From Cymodocea nodosa (lineage: Eukaryota; Streptophyta; Magnoliopsida; Alismatales; Cymodoceaceae): a stretch of 64,000 nt of DNA. Positions 10,421 to 22,390 of the stretch are shown in pieces. Position 1 is the stretch's first letter; the number at the start of each line of letters is the position of its first letter. The notes under the pieces are model-generated. The model was not told where the DNA came from and did not search any database. It saw only the letters and a program-made list of their open reading frames with translations. Location of the stretch: contig CM072345.1 in the NCBI GenBank assembly GCA_036874045.1, positions 3,125,501 to 3,189,500 on the forward strand, read 5' to 3'. The position numbers and the translations under genes are program-made.

Positions 10421-13400
10421 TTATGGACTTAGGAGCTTCACATCATATGACTCCTACTAGGGAGTATTTTGACACCTACGAGCAGGTGGAGGGTGGTCAA
10501 ATGACTTTGGCCAATGATGATGTGTGTTCTAGAGTTGGTGTGGGCACTATAAAATTTAAACGGCATGATGGCACAGTTAGAATTCTGGAAGACATTTGGC
10601 ATGTCCCAAAGCTTGGAAAAAGTTTGATCTCACTGATGGCCCTTGATGCTAAGGGTTATAGATATACAGGTGGTGAGGGGAAGATCATCATACTGAAAGG
10701 CTCGTTAGTTGTTATGAAGGGAACCAAATTTGGTCCCTTATACATTTTGCAGGGCACTCCAATTGTTGGTGCAGCTACATCAGCTATATCTAATCAACAG
10801 GATTTTTCTGTCATGTGGCACTCAAAGATGGGTCATTTGGGGCAGAAAGGAATGCAGAAACTGAGTAGTCTAGGTAAGTTTGATAGGCACAAGGTTGCTT
10901 GTATTGACATGTGCAAGCATTGTCTCTTTGGCAAACAGAAAAGAGTCATTTGCACGTAGTCAGCATAGCTCCAAGGGAGTTCTTGATTATATTCATGCTG
11001 ATTGTTGGGGGCCTTCACATCAGCCTTCTATTGTAGATTCCAGATATTTTCTTTCTATCATTGATTGTCATTCAAGGATGAACTGAGTTTTCTTTTTGAT
11101 ACACAAAAGTGAAGCTTTTTCTTGCTTCAAGCATTGGAAGAAGCAGGTAGAAAACCAAACAGACAGAAAGGTAAAATATCTTAGAACTGATAATGGTCTT
11201 GAGTTTTGTTCTCAAAAATTTGATAACTTTTGTAAAGATGAAGGCATTACACGGCATAACACTATCAAGTATACTCGTCAGCAAAATGGAGTGGCTGAAA
11301 GATTGAATAGAACACTCCTAGAAAAGGCACGTTGTATGCTGTCTCATGTAAGTTTGAGTAAGAAGTTTTGGGCAGAGGCTGTTAACACAGCTTCCTATCT
11401 GGTGAACAGGTCCCCTTCTAGTGCCTTAGATGGGAAGATACCTCTTGAGGTATGGTTGAAAATATCTGCTGGTTATTCAAAGCTCAGAATTTTCGAGTGT
11501 CCAGCTTACTATCATGTGAACAATGGCAAGCTGGAACCACATGCCAAGAAAGGCATATTTGTGGGCTATGGTATTGGTGTAAAGGGATACAAGATATATG
11601 ATATTGAATCTCACAAAGTAATATATAACTGTGATGTTACTTTTGATGAGAATTCTTTTTTGCAGGCAACAGATAAACTAGCAGGTGAAACACCAGAAAT
11701 TGAGCACACCCTTCCTGAATAGATGGAGATAGATGACGCACAGCAGCCGCCTATCACTGATCAAGTTGAAATTAGAGAAATCTCATCTGAAACTCAGGAA
11801 AATGAAGTTGAGGAGGAAGAGGTGGAGCAACCACCACCAAGAACCATTGGCAAAGATTGTCCTAGAAGAGACGTTAGACCTCCGATTAGATATGGCTATG
11901 ACAGTTTGGTTGCTTTTGCCTTACAGGTAGAAGTTGAGGTGGAGGATTCTATTGATCCACCTATATTTGAAGCTGCAATGAAAGATTCAGAAGCTGGTCT
12001 TTGGATGTCTGCTATGGAAAAGGAACTCCAATCTCTCCATAAGAACAAGACTTGGGAACTGGTGAAACGTCTAAAGAACACAAATATTGTTGGTTGCAAA
12101 TGGGTCTATAAGATGAAGATTGGGACTCAAGGCAATGTAAGTGTGCAGCACAAGGCAAGATTAGTCGCCAAAGGTTATTCACAGCGAGAAGGAGTTGACT
12201 TCAATGAGGTATTTGCGCTTGTACGTCATACATCTATTAGAATTTTGTTATCCATTGCTGCAACATAGAATTTAGAATTGGAACAACTAGATGTAAAGAC
12301 GGCCTTCTTGCATGGTGAGTTGAAAGAAAATATTTGGATGGAACAACCAACAGGGTTTGTAGTGAAAGGTAAATCTGATTGGGTGTGCAAATTAAATAAG
12401 TCCTTGTATCAACTTAAACAATCACCACGCCAATGGTACAAAAGGTTTGATGCCTTTATAGTTAAAGTTGGTTTTAGACGTAGTAACTATGATTCATGTG
12501 TATATGTTAAAACTCTTAATAAGAGTACACATGTTTATTTGTTATTGTATGTTGATGATATTCTTATAGCTGCGAAGAATATCGAAGTGATACAGGAGCT
12601 GAAGGACACATTAAAATCAGAATTTGATATAAAGGATCTTGGTCTAGCTAGCAGAATTCTTGGAATGGAGATTAGGCGTGAAAGAAATTCTGGTAAGCTA
12701 TTTTTGAATCACTAGAAGTATATTGAGAAGATCCTTAGAATATTTGGTATGGCTTCATGCAAAGCCATTAGCATGCCTTATGACAGAAATGTCAAATTGT
12801 CATCTGCGATGTGTCCACAAACTGATTCTGAAAAGCTTGATATGCAGCGGGTTCCTTATGCACAGGCAGTTGGAAGTCTTATGTATGCTATGGTATGCAC
12901 TAGGCCTAATCTGGCATATCCTTTCAGTGTTGTTAGTAGGTTCATGTCCAATCCGGGCAGGGACCATTGAAAAGCAGTTAAAAGGATATACAGATATTTG
13001 AAAGGAACTCCAGGTGTTGGCTTGATGTATGCAGGAGATCAGGGTTGCACTATGGGTAGTTATACAGACTCAAACTATGCAGGTGATGTTGACAGAAGGA
13101 GATCATTATCTAGTTATGTCTTTACATTTGCAGGTTCTATTGTGAGTTGGAAATCAACTCTTCAGCCTACGGTATCTCTGTCCACAACTGAGGCTGAATA
13201 TGTAGCTATGATAGAAGTTGTAAAGGAAGGGATTTGGTTGAAAGGCTTACTTGGAGACTTTGGTTGGCGCATTGATAAAGCTGATATCTTCTATGATAGT
13301 CTTAGCGCCATTTGTCTCTCTAAAGATAATGTCTTTCATGATAGAACTAAACATATTGATGTTAAGTATCACTTCCTCAAGAATGAAGATAGGATAAAGA

Positions 13401-13510
13401 TTATGAAGGTCAACAAAAAGGACAACCCGACTGATATGTTTACAAAGGGCGTTATTGAAAGCAAGTTCAAGCATTGCTTGGACTTACTCAACGTCTATTG
13501 CTGCTGCTGA
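10421..13510 (+). pseudogene. Pol region (protease, integrase, RT, RNase H), Tork/Tnt1-like copy 1
   Basis: Copia order: protease DLGASHHMT near 10436, then integrase with an HHCC finger (MGHLGQKG to CKHCLFGKQ, about 10830-10945). The integrase core follows with DYIHADCWGP, a DNGLEF aspartate and VAERLNRT. RT spans about 12000-12700, with EQLDVKTAFLHGEL and the catalytic LLYVDDILIA near 12550. RNase H (about 12870-13500) shows SLSTTEAEYVA and ends ADIFYDS, TKHIDVKYHFL and DMFTKG. Broken at several places. Confidence 0.88.
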
Positions 13511-13566
13511 CCCAAGTTGGGTCTTGGTGATCCATCACTTGTTCATGGTGAAGATTGATGAAAGAC

Positions 13567-13578
13567 AAGGTGGAGATT
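13567..13578 (+). promoter_or_regulatory. Polypurine tract, copy 1
   Basis: aaggtggagatt immediately before the 3' LTR; the same tract precedes the 3' LTR of copy 2 at about 27119-27130. Confidence 0.8.
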
Positions 13579-13952
13579 TGTGATGCGTGTGTCTTCCATC
13601 AAGTATATATATGTGTCATTGTATATGGTTGTATTTCTTTGATAATTTGTACAGGGGCAAACTTGTCTTTTGGGTATCACCAACCGTTTCCCCTATATAT
13701 GTAAGGGGTGATCCACGTCCAAGGGATGCTATGTCAAACCATCCCTTGATTTCATTCTCCTCCTTCTTTGTACCAGCAACCATACAGCAAAGAATCACAA
13801 TAGATTGATCACCCGTGGACGTACCCGTGTTGGGGAACCACGTAAATTTGTTGTTGTTCCAAATTCTCCACTCGCAATCCTCTCTTCCATGTAGATCTCT
13901 TCTCCATGCCACCCCTAGATGCTCCACGTTTGTTTGATCTTTCTACACAACA
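13579..13952 (+). repeat. 3' LTR of Tork/Tnt1-like copy 1
   Basis: 374 bp, TGTGATGCGTG ... CTACACAACA, followed by target duplication gttac at 13953-13957. About 5% diverged from the 5' LTR by hand count. Confidence 0.9.
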
Positions 13953-14732
13953 GTTACAGATAAGTGTTTGAGTTTTTACAAGACTTAAAGGATAAATGTT
14001 TGACTAAATCGAAGACTTAGAAGATATTCTACAAGACTCCAGGAAGATAAAGTCTTAGTGAATCTATGAGTGAAGATCATGGAAATTCAAAATGATAGTG
14101 GAGAAAGTGGAAACTCAAAAAGATTGTAATTTGGATTAAAGAAAAAATTAGTACGTGGATTATGGATTATGAATTAAGTGGATGAGCATGCTGAACGTGA
14201 AGACATAGTTCGACTACTAATAGAGAGTACGAGCTACATTACAAGAAAGGATCCCTATCTCAAAAACCAAGTCTGAATATTCAATTTGGATCCCTAACTG
14301 AAAAGTTAAGTTTGAATATTCATATTCCAAAAAGAAAAATTCTCCAACATCAGAAGAAGTTCGAAATTTCAAGCAATTTCAGAAAAGTAGCTGCAAACGT
14401 AAGAAGTCTGGAAATTCGACAACTGGAGAAGAAGAGACATAGAAGTTAAGCAAAGAGAAGGAAAGAAGCTGTGTGCATAAAGATCAAGTTTTATACAATT
14501 CGAAATTAGTTTTAAATAAGAGCTTCATTTTTCAATTTGAATTGTATATCGAACATTACTGTATCAAAACTGTCAAGAAGGGAATTAAGCTGAAAAGATA
14601 TTGTAAATTCTATCTTTAAACAAAGAATAGAATTTCATTTACAAGTGTTTTGTGCTTTTATTTTATCCGCTGGTATTTTAATTACTAAAGACACAATTCA
14701 CCCCCCTCTTGTGATACAAACGATCTTACAAC

Positions 14733-14744
14733 TGGTATCAGAGC
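14733..14744 (+). other. Primer binding site of Sirevirus B
   Basis: TGGTATCAGAGC two bases after the LTR end at 14730; complementary to initiator tRNA-Met. Confidence 0.88.
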
Positions 14745-14849
14745 ATTTTATCTTAATTAAGAGCTTTTATTTCTCTATTTAGGAATTGATTTTTCTTATC
14801 ATTTACTTAGGATCATCTGTTTAAAATAGATAATATTGAAATCTTAGTC

Positions 14850-15059
14850 ATAACTAAGGGACAGACCACTAATCGTCCTCCTATGTTCGAAGGTAGCAAT
14901 TATGGATACTGGAAATATAGGATGAAAGTATTCTTTCAGTCAATCGATTTCAAACTATGGCATATAATTAGCAATCCTACAGTGTTAGTTAGGACTCCAT
15001 ATGATACTTGGATTTTTGATGAAAAGGAGCGTATGACACTGAATGTTAAAGGTTTAAAC
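14850..15059 (+). pseudogene. Gag start of Sirevirus B (cut by insertion of element C)
   Basis: Reads NRPPMFEGSNYGYWKYRM and then IDFKLWHIISN, the typical N-terminal start of copia gag. It is interrupted by element C at 15060; the remaining gag portion of B lies at 28696-29612. Fossil. Confidence 0.8.
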
Positions 15060-16491
15060 TGAAAGGACCTCTAGATTTTGATAATGCAAAAATCAATGTA
15101 AGGTTTTGAATTGTATTTATCAGGTTTAGTCCGTACAGCAAAAAGATCAGAAATACAAAATGGAAGCTTAAAGGACTTGTCGAAGAGTTAGATAACTATC
15201 CGAGTTTTCTTTTTGGAGAGTTAGATAACTATTCAAGTTTTTTGGTGAGTTACAGGTATAACTTTTCGAAACTTAAGTCATCCTATTACGCACATGCAGA
15301 ATGGAGAAGCCGGTAGTCAAAAGCTTAAAGGAAAAATCGGAGAGTTAGATAACTATCCGAAATCTCAAAGAGAGTTTCGGTGAGTTATAGTTTAACTATC
15401 CAAAACTTAAGTCACTGAATTTCCCACGTGTAGAATTCCAAACAGAAGTTCATATAAGATTTTGGAGAGTTAGAAAGATAACTATTCGAACATTCAAGAG
15501 AGTTTCGGTGAGTTACAGTTTAACTATTTGAAACTTAAGTCATTGAATTTCCCACGTGCAGAATTCTAGAGAGAAGCTCAAATAAGTTTTCGGAGAGTTA
15601 GAAAGATAACTATCTTAAATCCTGAAGCGTTTCGGTGAGTTGCAGGGAAAACTATCCAAAACTTAAGTCAGTCTTTTATGCACGTGCTAAATTAAAGCAA
15701 TCAGGAAGTTAACGGAGGGTTACTGTAGCCAACTATCCGATAGTTAAATAACTGTTCGGTAACTTACAGTTATAAGTATCCGATTAAATGACAGCGCGCA
15801 GTATATATTCTGGAATCCTATATGGTAGAAAGGTTTAAGTAATCTTTTGGTGAGTTACAGATATTCTTTGGAGAGTTACACAGCTAACTATCCGAAAGGT
15901 TAAGAAAATCGGAAGGACATCTTGAAATAACTTTCTGAACGGTAACTTACCGTATTTGGGACTGAAGTCTAATCAAGTACAGTAGAATACATCCGTTGGA
16001 AGAAAATATGATTGTTACACATGTTTGATATATATACAAGATACAGACAACGGATTTAGATAGCTTTTGCTCATATACATACTTACACCAAGCTCAACAG
16101 AAGAAAAGCTTTAGAGATCAAATCATCTTCAACGTTTATAGACTGAATTTCAGAAGCTCATCATGCACTCATCTCTGTTGCTCACAAGCTAGTGTTTACT
16201 GAAGTACATAGATCAAAACTTCAGAGAAAGGATTGATTGAAGCTTCAACAAGGAAGCTCAAGTGAATGGCTGGTTGGTTCTTGCTTAAACCTTAAAGTAA
16301 GTGATTGTAAGTTTGCAAGAGTTTAGTGAAGCCCAAGTATCCCTTGGGGGTGGACTAGCCGTTAGTGGTGAACCACCTAAAAATCTTTGTGTGAATTCTT
16401 TTATCGTGTGCTTGCTATCTCTTTACATTAAACTACTTCTAAAAGGTTAAGAAATGAATTATTACCATTAGGATGATTTAAGATCCTAACA
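15060..16491 (+). repeat. 5' LTR of Sirevirus C
   Basis: 1432 bp, TGAAAGGACCTCTAG to gatcctaaca. From about 15180 to 15960 it is packed with gagagttagataactatccga and ttcggtgagttacag units, several flanked by cacgtg or cacgtgc. Family C is also present as the solo LTR at 62181-63684. The last ~300 bases contain the transcript-leader-like block shared with the 3' LTR. Confidence 0.9.
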
Positions 16492-16493
16492 AT

Positions 16494-16505
16494 TGGTATC
16501 AGAGC
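16494..16505 (+). other. Primer binding site of Sirevirus C
   Basis: TGGTATCAGAGC two bases after the 5' LTR, complementary to initiator tRNA-Met. Confidence 0.9.
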
Positions 16506-16543
16506 AAGGTTGATCTCGTTAGTAGATTTAACCATCTGAGATC

Positions 16544-17523
16544 ATGGCTTTCCATACTACAAAGGGTCAGAATATTCATCGACCTCCCCTCTTTGATGGT
16601 AGCAATTATAGCTATCGGAAAAATAGGATGGAGTGCTTTCTCAGGAGTACAGATGTGAAACTTTAGAGAATGGTTGTACATGGTACACCAACTCCAATCA
16701 GTCATGAAAGTGACTGGACTGAGGAGGATGAAAGAATCATCCAGATTGATGCTCGTGGGCTTAATTCCATTTAATGTGCACTAACTGGTGAACAGTATAA
16801 TAAAATATCTGCTTGTAAATTCTCCCATGAAGCTTGGAAGATCCTTCAAATTACATATGAAGGAACCAACCAAGTTAAAGATACTAAAATCAGTATTTTG
16901 TTAAGAAAATATGAATTATTCAAAATGCTTGAAAAAGAAAGTATCACTGAAATGTTTTCTAGATTCACAGAAATTGTGAATGAACTAAGAGGCCTTGGGA
17001 GGAGTTTTTCTAATCGTGAACAGGTACAAAAGATCCTAAGGAACTTGACAGTCGAATGGAAGCAAAAGTCTACTTCCATACAGGATTCAAATGATCTGAA
17101 TAACTATTCAGTTGAAGATCTGTTGGGAAACCTTCTAGCCCATGAAGTCCAAATGATGGAATGGAAAGGAGTCACTGAAAGAAAAGCAGAGAAAAAGAAA
17201 GAACTAGCTTTTCCCTCAATAGAAGATCAACTAAGCTTGGATGAGGATGAAGTATTACTGCTGGCCAAGAACTTCAGAAGGATGATGAGACAAGGAGGCA
17301 AAGCCTGCTCCTCAAAACCAAAAGTCCCTACATGCTACAAGTGCAAGAAACTGGGACACATTCAACTTTACTATCCTTTTCAACAGGAGGAGGACAAACA
17401 GAAATGGAAAAGGAAGAATAAGAAGAAAATGACCTTGAAAGCCACTTGGGATGATAGTAGTTCATCTAGCAGCTCATCAGACTCAGATGAGGAGGCATCT
17501 GCAAACGTGTGCTTTGCTGCATA
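16544..17523 (+). pseudogene. Gag of Sirevirus C
   Basis: Starts MAFHTTKGQNIHRPPLFDGS and continues through a UBN2-like helical body (YEGTNQVKDTKISILLRKYE, FSRFTEIVNEL). A zinc-knuckle-like CYKCKKLGHIQLYYP (about 17333-17377) and a basic KRKNKKK patch follow. The end is a Ser/Asp/Glu-rich tail (SSSSSSSSDSDEE). Capsid and RNA-binding role by family. It is parallel in layout to the Sirevirus B gag. Fossil. Confidence 0.85.
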
Positions 17524-18086
17524 AGAGGTATGCTCTACATCTCCCTATTGCTCAGAAAAAGAAAATGATGATGTAGATATAGATAGTCTTCTCTGTACAG
17601 TAGATAACTTATATGTAAAATGTAAGAAGTACAAGAAAGAATTAAAGAGTTTAAATTCCTATCTAGAAGATGTTTTTGTTGAATTAGAAAAAGCCCTAGT
17701 TGATAATAGGGAATTAAAAACTAAAATGGATAGCTATAGTTGTAAAAATTTTGATCTGAAAGAAGAAAATAAAAATCTGTTATCTGAAGTTACTGATTTA
17801 AAGAAAACTGTATGTAAATTTACTAAGGGTGAAAATAGTTTAAACAAAATCATAGGATCTCAAAGAATAGGAAGAAGTAAAATTGGCCTAAGGTATGCTG
17901 TACCATAGGAAACCTCTTACTGTGGTGGAAAAATTAGATCTTACAAAGATGGCACAACTATGTTTGTCATTAAGAAGAGATCTATGTCTATATGGCTACC
18001 AAAAGGCAACAGGTTTAGTATACAGAGGACTAACAGTGATGGACCCAAGAAGATATGGGTACCAAAAGTCTTAATTTCAACATGAC
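17524..18086 (+). pseudogene. Gag-protease linker with coiled coil, Sirevirus C
   Basis: Encodes a heptad-like, Lys/Glu/Leu-rich stretch (YKKELKSLNSYLEDV, KEENKNLLSEVTDLKKTV), a predicted coiled coil. It is typical of the region between gag and protease in Sireviruses, then leads toward the protease. Fossil. Confidence 0.65.
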
Positions 18087-21000
18087 TTGCAGGACTACAT
18101 GGACAAGAAAGCTCAAACGTCCAAGTGGATCATTGATAGTGGTTGCTCAAAGCATATGACAGGTAAGAAAAGACTTCTGGAATCTGTTAAATCAATAAAT
18201 TCAGGATATGTTAAGTTTGGTAACAATGAAAAATGTAGAATTACTGCCATAGGAAATGTTGCATCTGAAAATGGAAAAATAGAAAATGTCTTACATGTAA
18301 ATGGTTTAAAACAGAATCTGCTAAGTGTAGGCCAATTATATGACAAAGGTTACAATATACTTTTTACTGCAGAAAACTGTTTTATATTACAACAGGATAC
18401 ACATAAAATCAAATTTACTAGATATAGAAATAATTCAATTTATACTTTGGAATTTCCATGTGATATTATATCTAGTGATGCATGCTTAGTTGCTTCTAAT
18501 GAAGATAAATGGTTATGACATAAAAGATTAAATCATGCAAACATGAGACTTATAAGAAAATTGACCAAACATGAGGTGTAGTGACTAAGCTCAAATTCAA
18601 GAGAGATAAATTGGATAGTGACTGTACAATTAGAAAATAAAAGAAATCAGCACACAAGAGTATTGAAGACATTGCCACACGTCAACCATTGGATCTATTG
18701 CATATGGGCCTGTTTGGTCCTACACAGACACTCAGTTTAGGAGGAAGAAAATACACCTTAGTGGTAGTTGACGATTATAGAAGATTCACTTAGATTATTT
18801 TCTTAACACACAAGAATGAAGCCTGTGATGAATTCAAACATCTCTATATTAGAATTCAAAATGAAAAAGAATCAATTGTGAAGAAGATCAAAAGTGATCA
18901 TAGAGGTGAATTTGAAAATTCAGAATTTGAAGAATTATACAATTCTTTTGGCATACTGCATGAATTCTCATGTCTAAGAACTCTTGCTCAGAATGGAGTT
19001 GTAGAGAGGAAGAATAGATCAGTACAAGAAATGGCAAGGACAATTCCTAATGCATCTGATCTACCAAAGTCTTTATGGGCTGAAGTTGTAAATACTGCAT
19101 GTTATTCTATAAACAGAACTCACCTTAGACCTATCCTACATAAGACACCTTTTGAACTACCAAATGTTGGATATTTTAAGGTCTTTGGATCAAGATGTTT
19201 TGTGCTTAATACTAAGGATCAAAAGGACAAATTTGATGCAAAATCTGATCCTACTCTACTTGTTGGATACTCTTTAAGAAGCAAGGCCTACAATGTCTAT
19301 TTTGAACATGAAAGAAGAGTAGAAGAGTCAATAAACATATTCTTTGATGAAGACATGGTAGAAAAATTGAAGAGGCTAACAATAGATAGTGAAAGTGAAA
19401 GTGAATTAATAAATCAGAAAATTCCTCAGAAAAAGGATAGTTCAACACTGCCTATACCTATTGAGATAGAAAAAGCATGGAAGACAAAGTCTAAACATCC
19501 CATTGGATAAATTATTGGGAATATAAATCAAGGTGTTCAAACAAGAAGTAAAATTCAAAATATTTGTAATTATTGTGCTTTTGTGTTTGAACTTGAACCT
19601 TCAACAGTTGAAGGTGCCTGCAATGATGAATACTGGATCATGGCCATGCAAGAGGAACTAAATCAGTTCAAGAAAAATGAAGTCTGGAACTTGATTGAAA
19701 GGCCCATCAAAAAATCAATTATTGGTACTAAATGGGTGTTTAAGAACAAACTTGATAATAATGGTAGTATTATCAGAAATAAAGCTAGACTTGTTACATA
19801 GGGATACAACCAACAGGAAGGAATCGACTATGAAGAAACTTTTGCACTTGTTACAAGACTTGAAGCAATTAGAATGTTACTTGCCTTTGCAAGCAGTATG
19901 AAAATCAAGCTTTATCAGATGGATGTTAAAAGTGCATTTCTTAATGACATTCTGCAAGAAGAAGTATATGTAGAACAGTCACTAGGTTTTGAAGATGAAA
20001 AAAATCCAAACCATGTATACAAACTGAATAAAGCTCTCTATGGTTTGAAGCAAGCACCACGTGCATGGTATGATAAACTGAAGAGTTTCCTTCTTAAGAA
20101 TCAGTTTAACATAGGAACTACAGACAACACCTTATTCATCAAATCTGAAACTTCTCATACGTTGATTATTCAAATCTACATGGATGATATCATTTTTGGT
20201 GCCACACATGAGAAACTATGTCATGATTTTCAAATCTAAATGAAGAATGAATTTGAGATGAGTCTTATGGGAGAATTAAAATTCTTTCTAGGATTACAAA
20301 TTCATCAACTTCAGCATGGCATTTTCCTAAATCAAGAAAAATTTTGCAAAGAGATTCTCTTCAAATTTAGCATGGATAAATCCAAAGCAGTACGTACTCC
20401 CATGAGCTCAAATGAAAAACTTTATAAGGACATTTTTGGCATTCTAGTAGATCAAAAGAAATATAGAGGCACGATTGGATTACTTCTGTATCTAACAGCC
20501 AGTAAATCATATATAATGTTTAGTGTTTGTGCCTGTGCAAGATATCAAGCCTCTCCAAAAGCAACACACTTAAAAGCAGTTAAACGTATATTTAAATATC
20601 TACAGGGTACCAAAGACTTTGGCTTATTTTATTCTTCACAGAATCAATTGATATTAGCAGGATACAGTAATGCAGATTATGTAGGATGCAAATCAGATCG
20701 AAAAAGCACCAGTGGGACATGTCAGTTGCTTGGTCATTCACTTGTTTCTTGGTTCAGCAGGAAACAAAACTCTAAAGCTCTATCCACCACTGAAGCTGAA
20801 TATATGGTAGCAGGCCTATGTTGTGCACAGATCTTTTGGATGCAACAAACTCTAGTAGATTATAAGCTAAATTTTCAGAATACCATTATTTACTGTGATA
20901 GCATGCCATCAATCTCTCCAAAAATACAGTTCTACACTCTAGAGCAAAACATATCGAGATTAGGCACCACTTTTTAAGAGACCATGTTGAAAAAGGTCTT

Positions 21001-21122
21001 ATTTGCTTAGAATATGTCTCTACTAAAGAACAACTTGTAGATATCTTCACCAAACCATTATCTGAAGCTGCATTTAATCATATTAGACGAAATTTAGGGA
21101 TTTGTTCTTTATATGATTTATA
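18087..21122 (+). pseudogene. Pol of Sirevirus C (protease, integrase, RT, RNase H)
   Basis: Protease WIIDSGCSKHMTGKK near 18122. The integrase segment (about 18640-19350) shows the SDHRGEFENSEFEELY acidic site, VVERKNRSVQEMA and the tail GYSLRSKAYNVY. RT covers about 19600-20400 with VKSAFLNDIL, LYGLKQAPRAWYDKL and IYMDDIIFG. RNase H covers about 20460-21110 with STSGTCQLLGHSLVSWFS, STTEAEYM and a final FTKPL. Copia order throughout. Broken at several points. Confidence 0.88.
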
Positions 21123-21429
21123 ATTTCATATCTCTACTCTCCAAGCTCACAACTAGGAGCTTGTTCTACTAACATCTCTATTTTGCACCAACTTAGACGT
21201 TTTGATACTCAACTATAATTGCTCCACCAACTCAGTATTTGACTTCTCACTTCTTTTTGACAATTGGCAAAGAAGGGGGAGAAATATCATATTTTGGTAA
21301 GCAAAGCTGTAGTAAAGTAAGGGGAGAAATATCTCTGTATTCCTCATGTGTTTTTCTTGTATAGATATATAGGGAGAGAAATACATGTAATACATTGTAA
21401 GGTTTTGCCATTATCAAAAAAGGGGAGAT
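21123..21429 (+). promoter_or_regulatory. Post-pol region with several polypurine tracts, Sirevirus C
   Basis: About 300 bases without an accessory ORF. Purine runs: agaagggggagaaa near 21271-21284, aaggggagaaa near 21319-21329, agggagagaaa near 21371-21381, and aaaaaaggggagat at 21416-21429, directly before the LTR. Only the last has the position of the primer for plus-strand synthesis; the others fit the known multiplicity in Sireviruses. Confidence 0.7.
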
Positions 21430-22004
21430 TGAAAGGACCTCTAGATTTTGATAATGCAAAAATTAATGTAAGGTTTTGAATTGTATTTATCAAGTATAGT
21501 TAGTACAGCAAAAAGATCAGAAATATAGAATGGATGCTTAAAGGACTTGTCGGAGAGTTAGATAACTATCCTAGTTTTCTTTTCGGAGAGTTAGACAACT
21601 ATTCGAGTTTTTCGGTGAGTTACAAGTATAACTTTCTAGAACTTAAGTCATCCTATTATGCACGTGCAGAATGGAGAAGTCAGCAATCAAAAGCTTAAAG
21701 GAAAAATCGAAGAGTTAGATAACTATCTGAAATCTCAAAGAGAGTTTCGGTGAGTTACAGTTTAACTATTCGAAACTTAAGTCACGGAACTTAAGTCATC
21801 CTATTACGCACGTGCAGAATGGAGAAGCTGGCAGTCAAAAGCTTAAAGGAAAAATCGGAGAGTTAGATAACTATCTGAAATCTCAAAGAGAGTTTCAGTG
21901 AGTTATAGTTTAACTATCCGAAACTTAAGTCACTGAATTTTCCACGTGTAGAATTCCAGACAGAAGTTCATATAAGATTTTGGAGAGTTACAAAGATAAC
22001 TATT

Positions 22005-22376
22005 TGTGATGCGTGTGCTTTCCATCAAGTATATGTATGTGTCTTTATATATGGTTGTATTTCTTTGATAATTTGTATAGGCAAACTTGTCTTTTTGTGT
22101 ATCACCAACTATTGCCCCTATATATGTAAGGGGTCATCCACGTCCAAGGGATGTCATGCCAAACCATCCCTTGATTTTGTTCTCCCCCTTCTTTATACTA
22201 GCAACCATACAGCAAGGAATCACGATAGATTGATCACCCGTGGATGTACTTGTGTTAAGGAACCACGTAAATTTGTTATTCTTTGAATTCTCCACTCACA
22301 ATCCTCTCTTCCACGCAGATCTCTTCTTCACGCCACCCCTAGATGCTCCACGTTTGTTTGATCTTTCCGCACAACA
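22005..22376 (+). repeat. 5' LTR of Tork/Tnt1-like copy 2
   Basis: 372 bp, TGTGATGCGTG ... CCGCACAACA, with TATA-like ctatatatgtaa. Closely parallels the 3' LTR. Confidence 0.9.
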
Positions 22377-22378
22377 AC

Positions 22379-22390
22379 TGGTATCAGAGT
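22379..22390 (+). other. Primer binding site, copy 2
   Basis: TGGTATCAGAGT two bases after the LTR; complementary to initiator tRNA-Met except at the last base. Confidence 0.85.

Larger units (their letters stand above)
8688..13952 (+). mobile_element. Tork/Tnt1-like Ty1/copia element, copy 1
   Basis: Full-length structure of 5265 bp: LTR 8688-9025, primer site, gag, protease, integrase, RT, RNase H, polypurine tract, LTR 13579-13952. The target duplication gttac is perfect on both sides. The gag and pol wording (IEKFDGKNSF, LYMTKSLTNKLLLK, VCTRPNLAYP) is close to tobacco Tnt1. The coding region is broken, with roughly six to eight breaks. A hand count gives about 18 mismatches in about 335 aligned LTR bases, mostly transitions, apart from one ~40-bp length difference. 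That is an insertion of the order of a few million years ago if plant intergenic rates apply. Confidence 0.92.
8262..14730 (+). repeat. 5' LTR of Sirevirus B (split by a nested element)
   Basis: Starts TGTTAGGAATTTTG at 8262 and ends cgatcttaca at 14730, directly before the primer site. Without the insertion it is about 1.2 kb, matching the 1233-bp solo LTR at 36488-37720. It contains inverted motifs such as gtcggataagtta and gatagttaaactttc. It is interrupted at 8688-13952 with duplication of gttac (8683-8687 and 13953-13957). Confidence 0.85.

Noticed and set aside
15180-15960. CRISPR-like or satellite array in LTR C
   Set aside because: Units vary in length and order, have no constant spacer length, and lie in a retroelement LTR; they are short LTR motifs.
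16494-16505. Possible tRNA gene fragments at TGGTATCAGAGC sites (9028, 14733, 16494, 22379)
   Set aside because: These are reverse-transcription primer sites complementary to initiator tRNA-Met beside LTRs; no cloverleaf around them.
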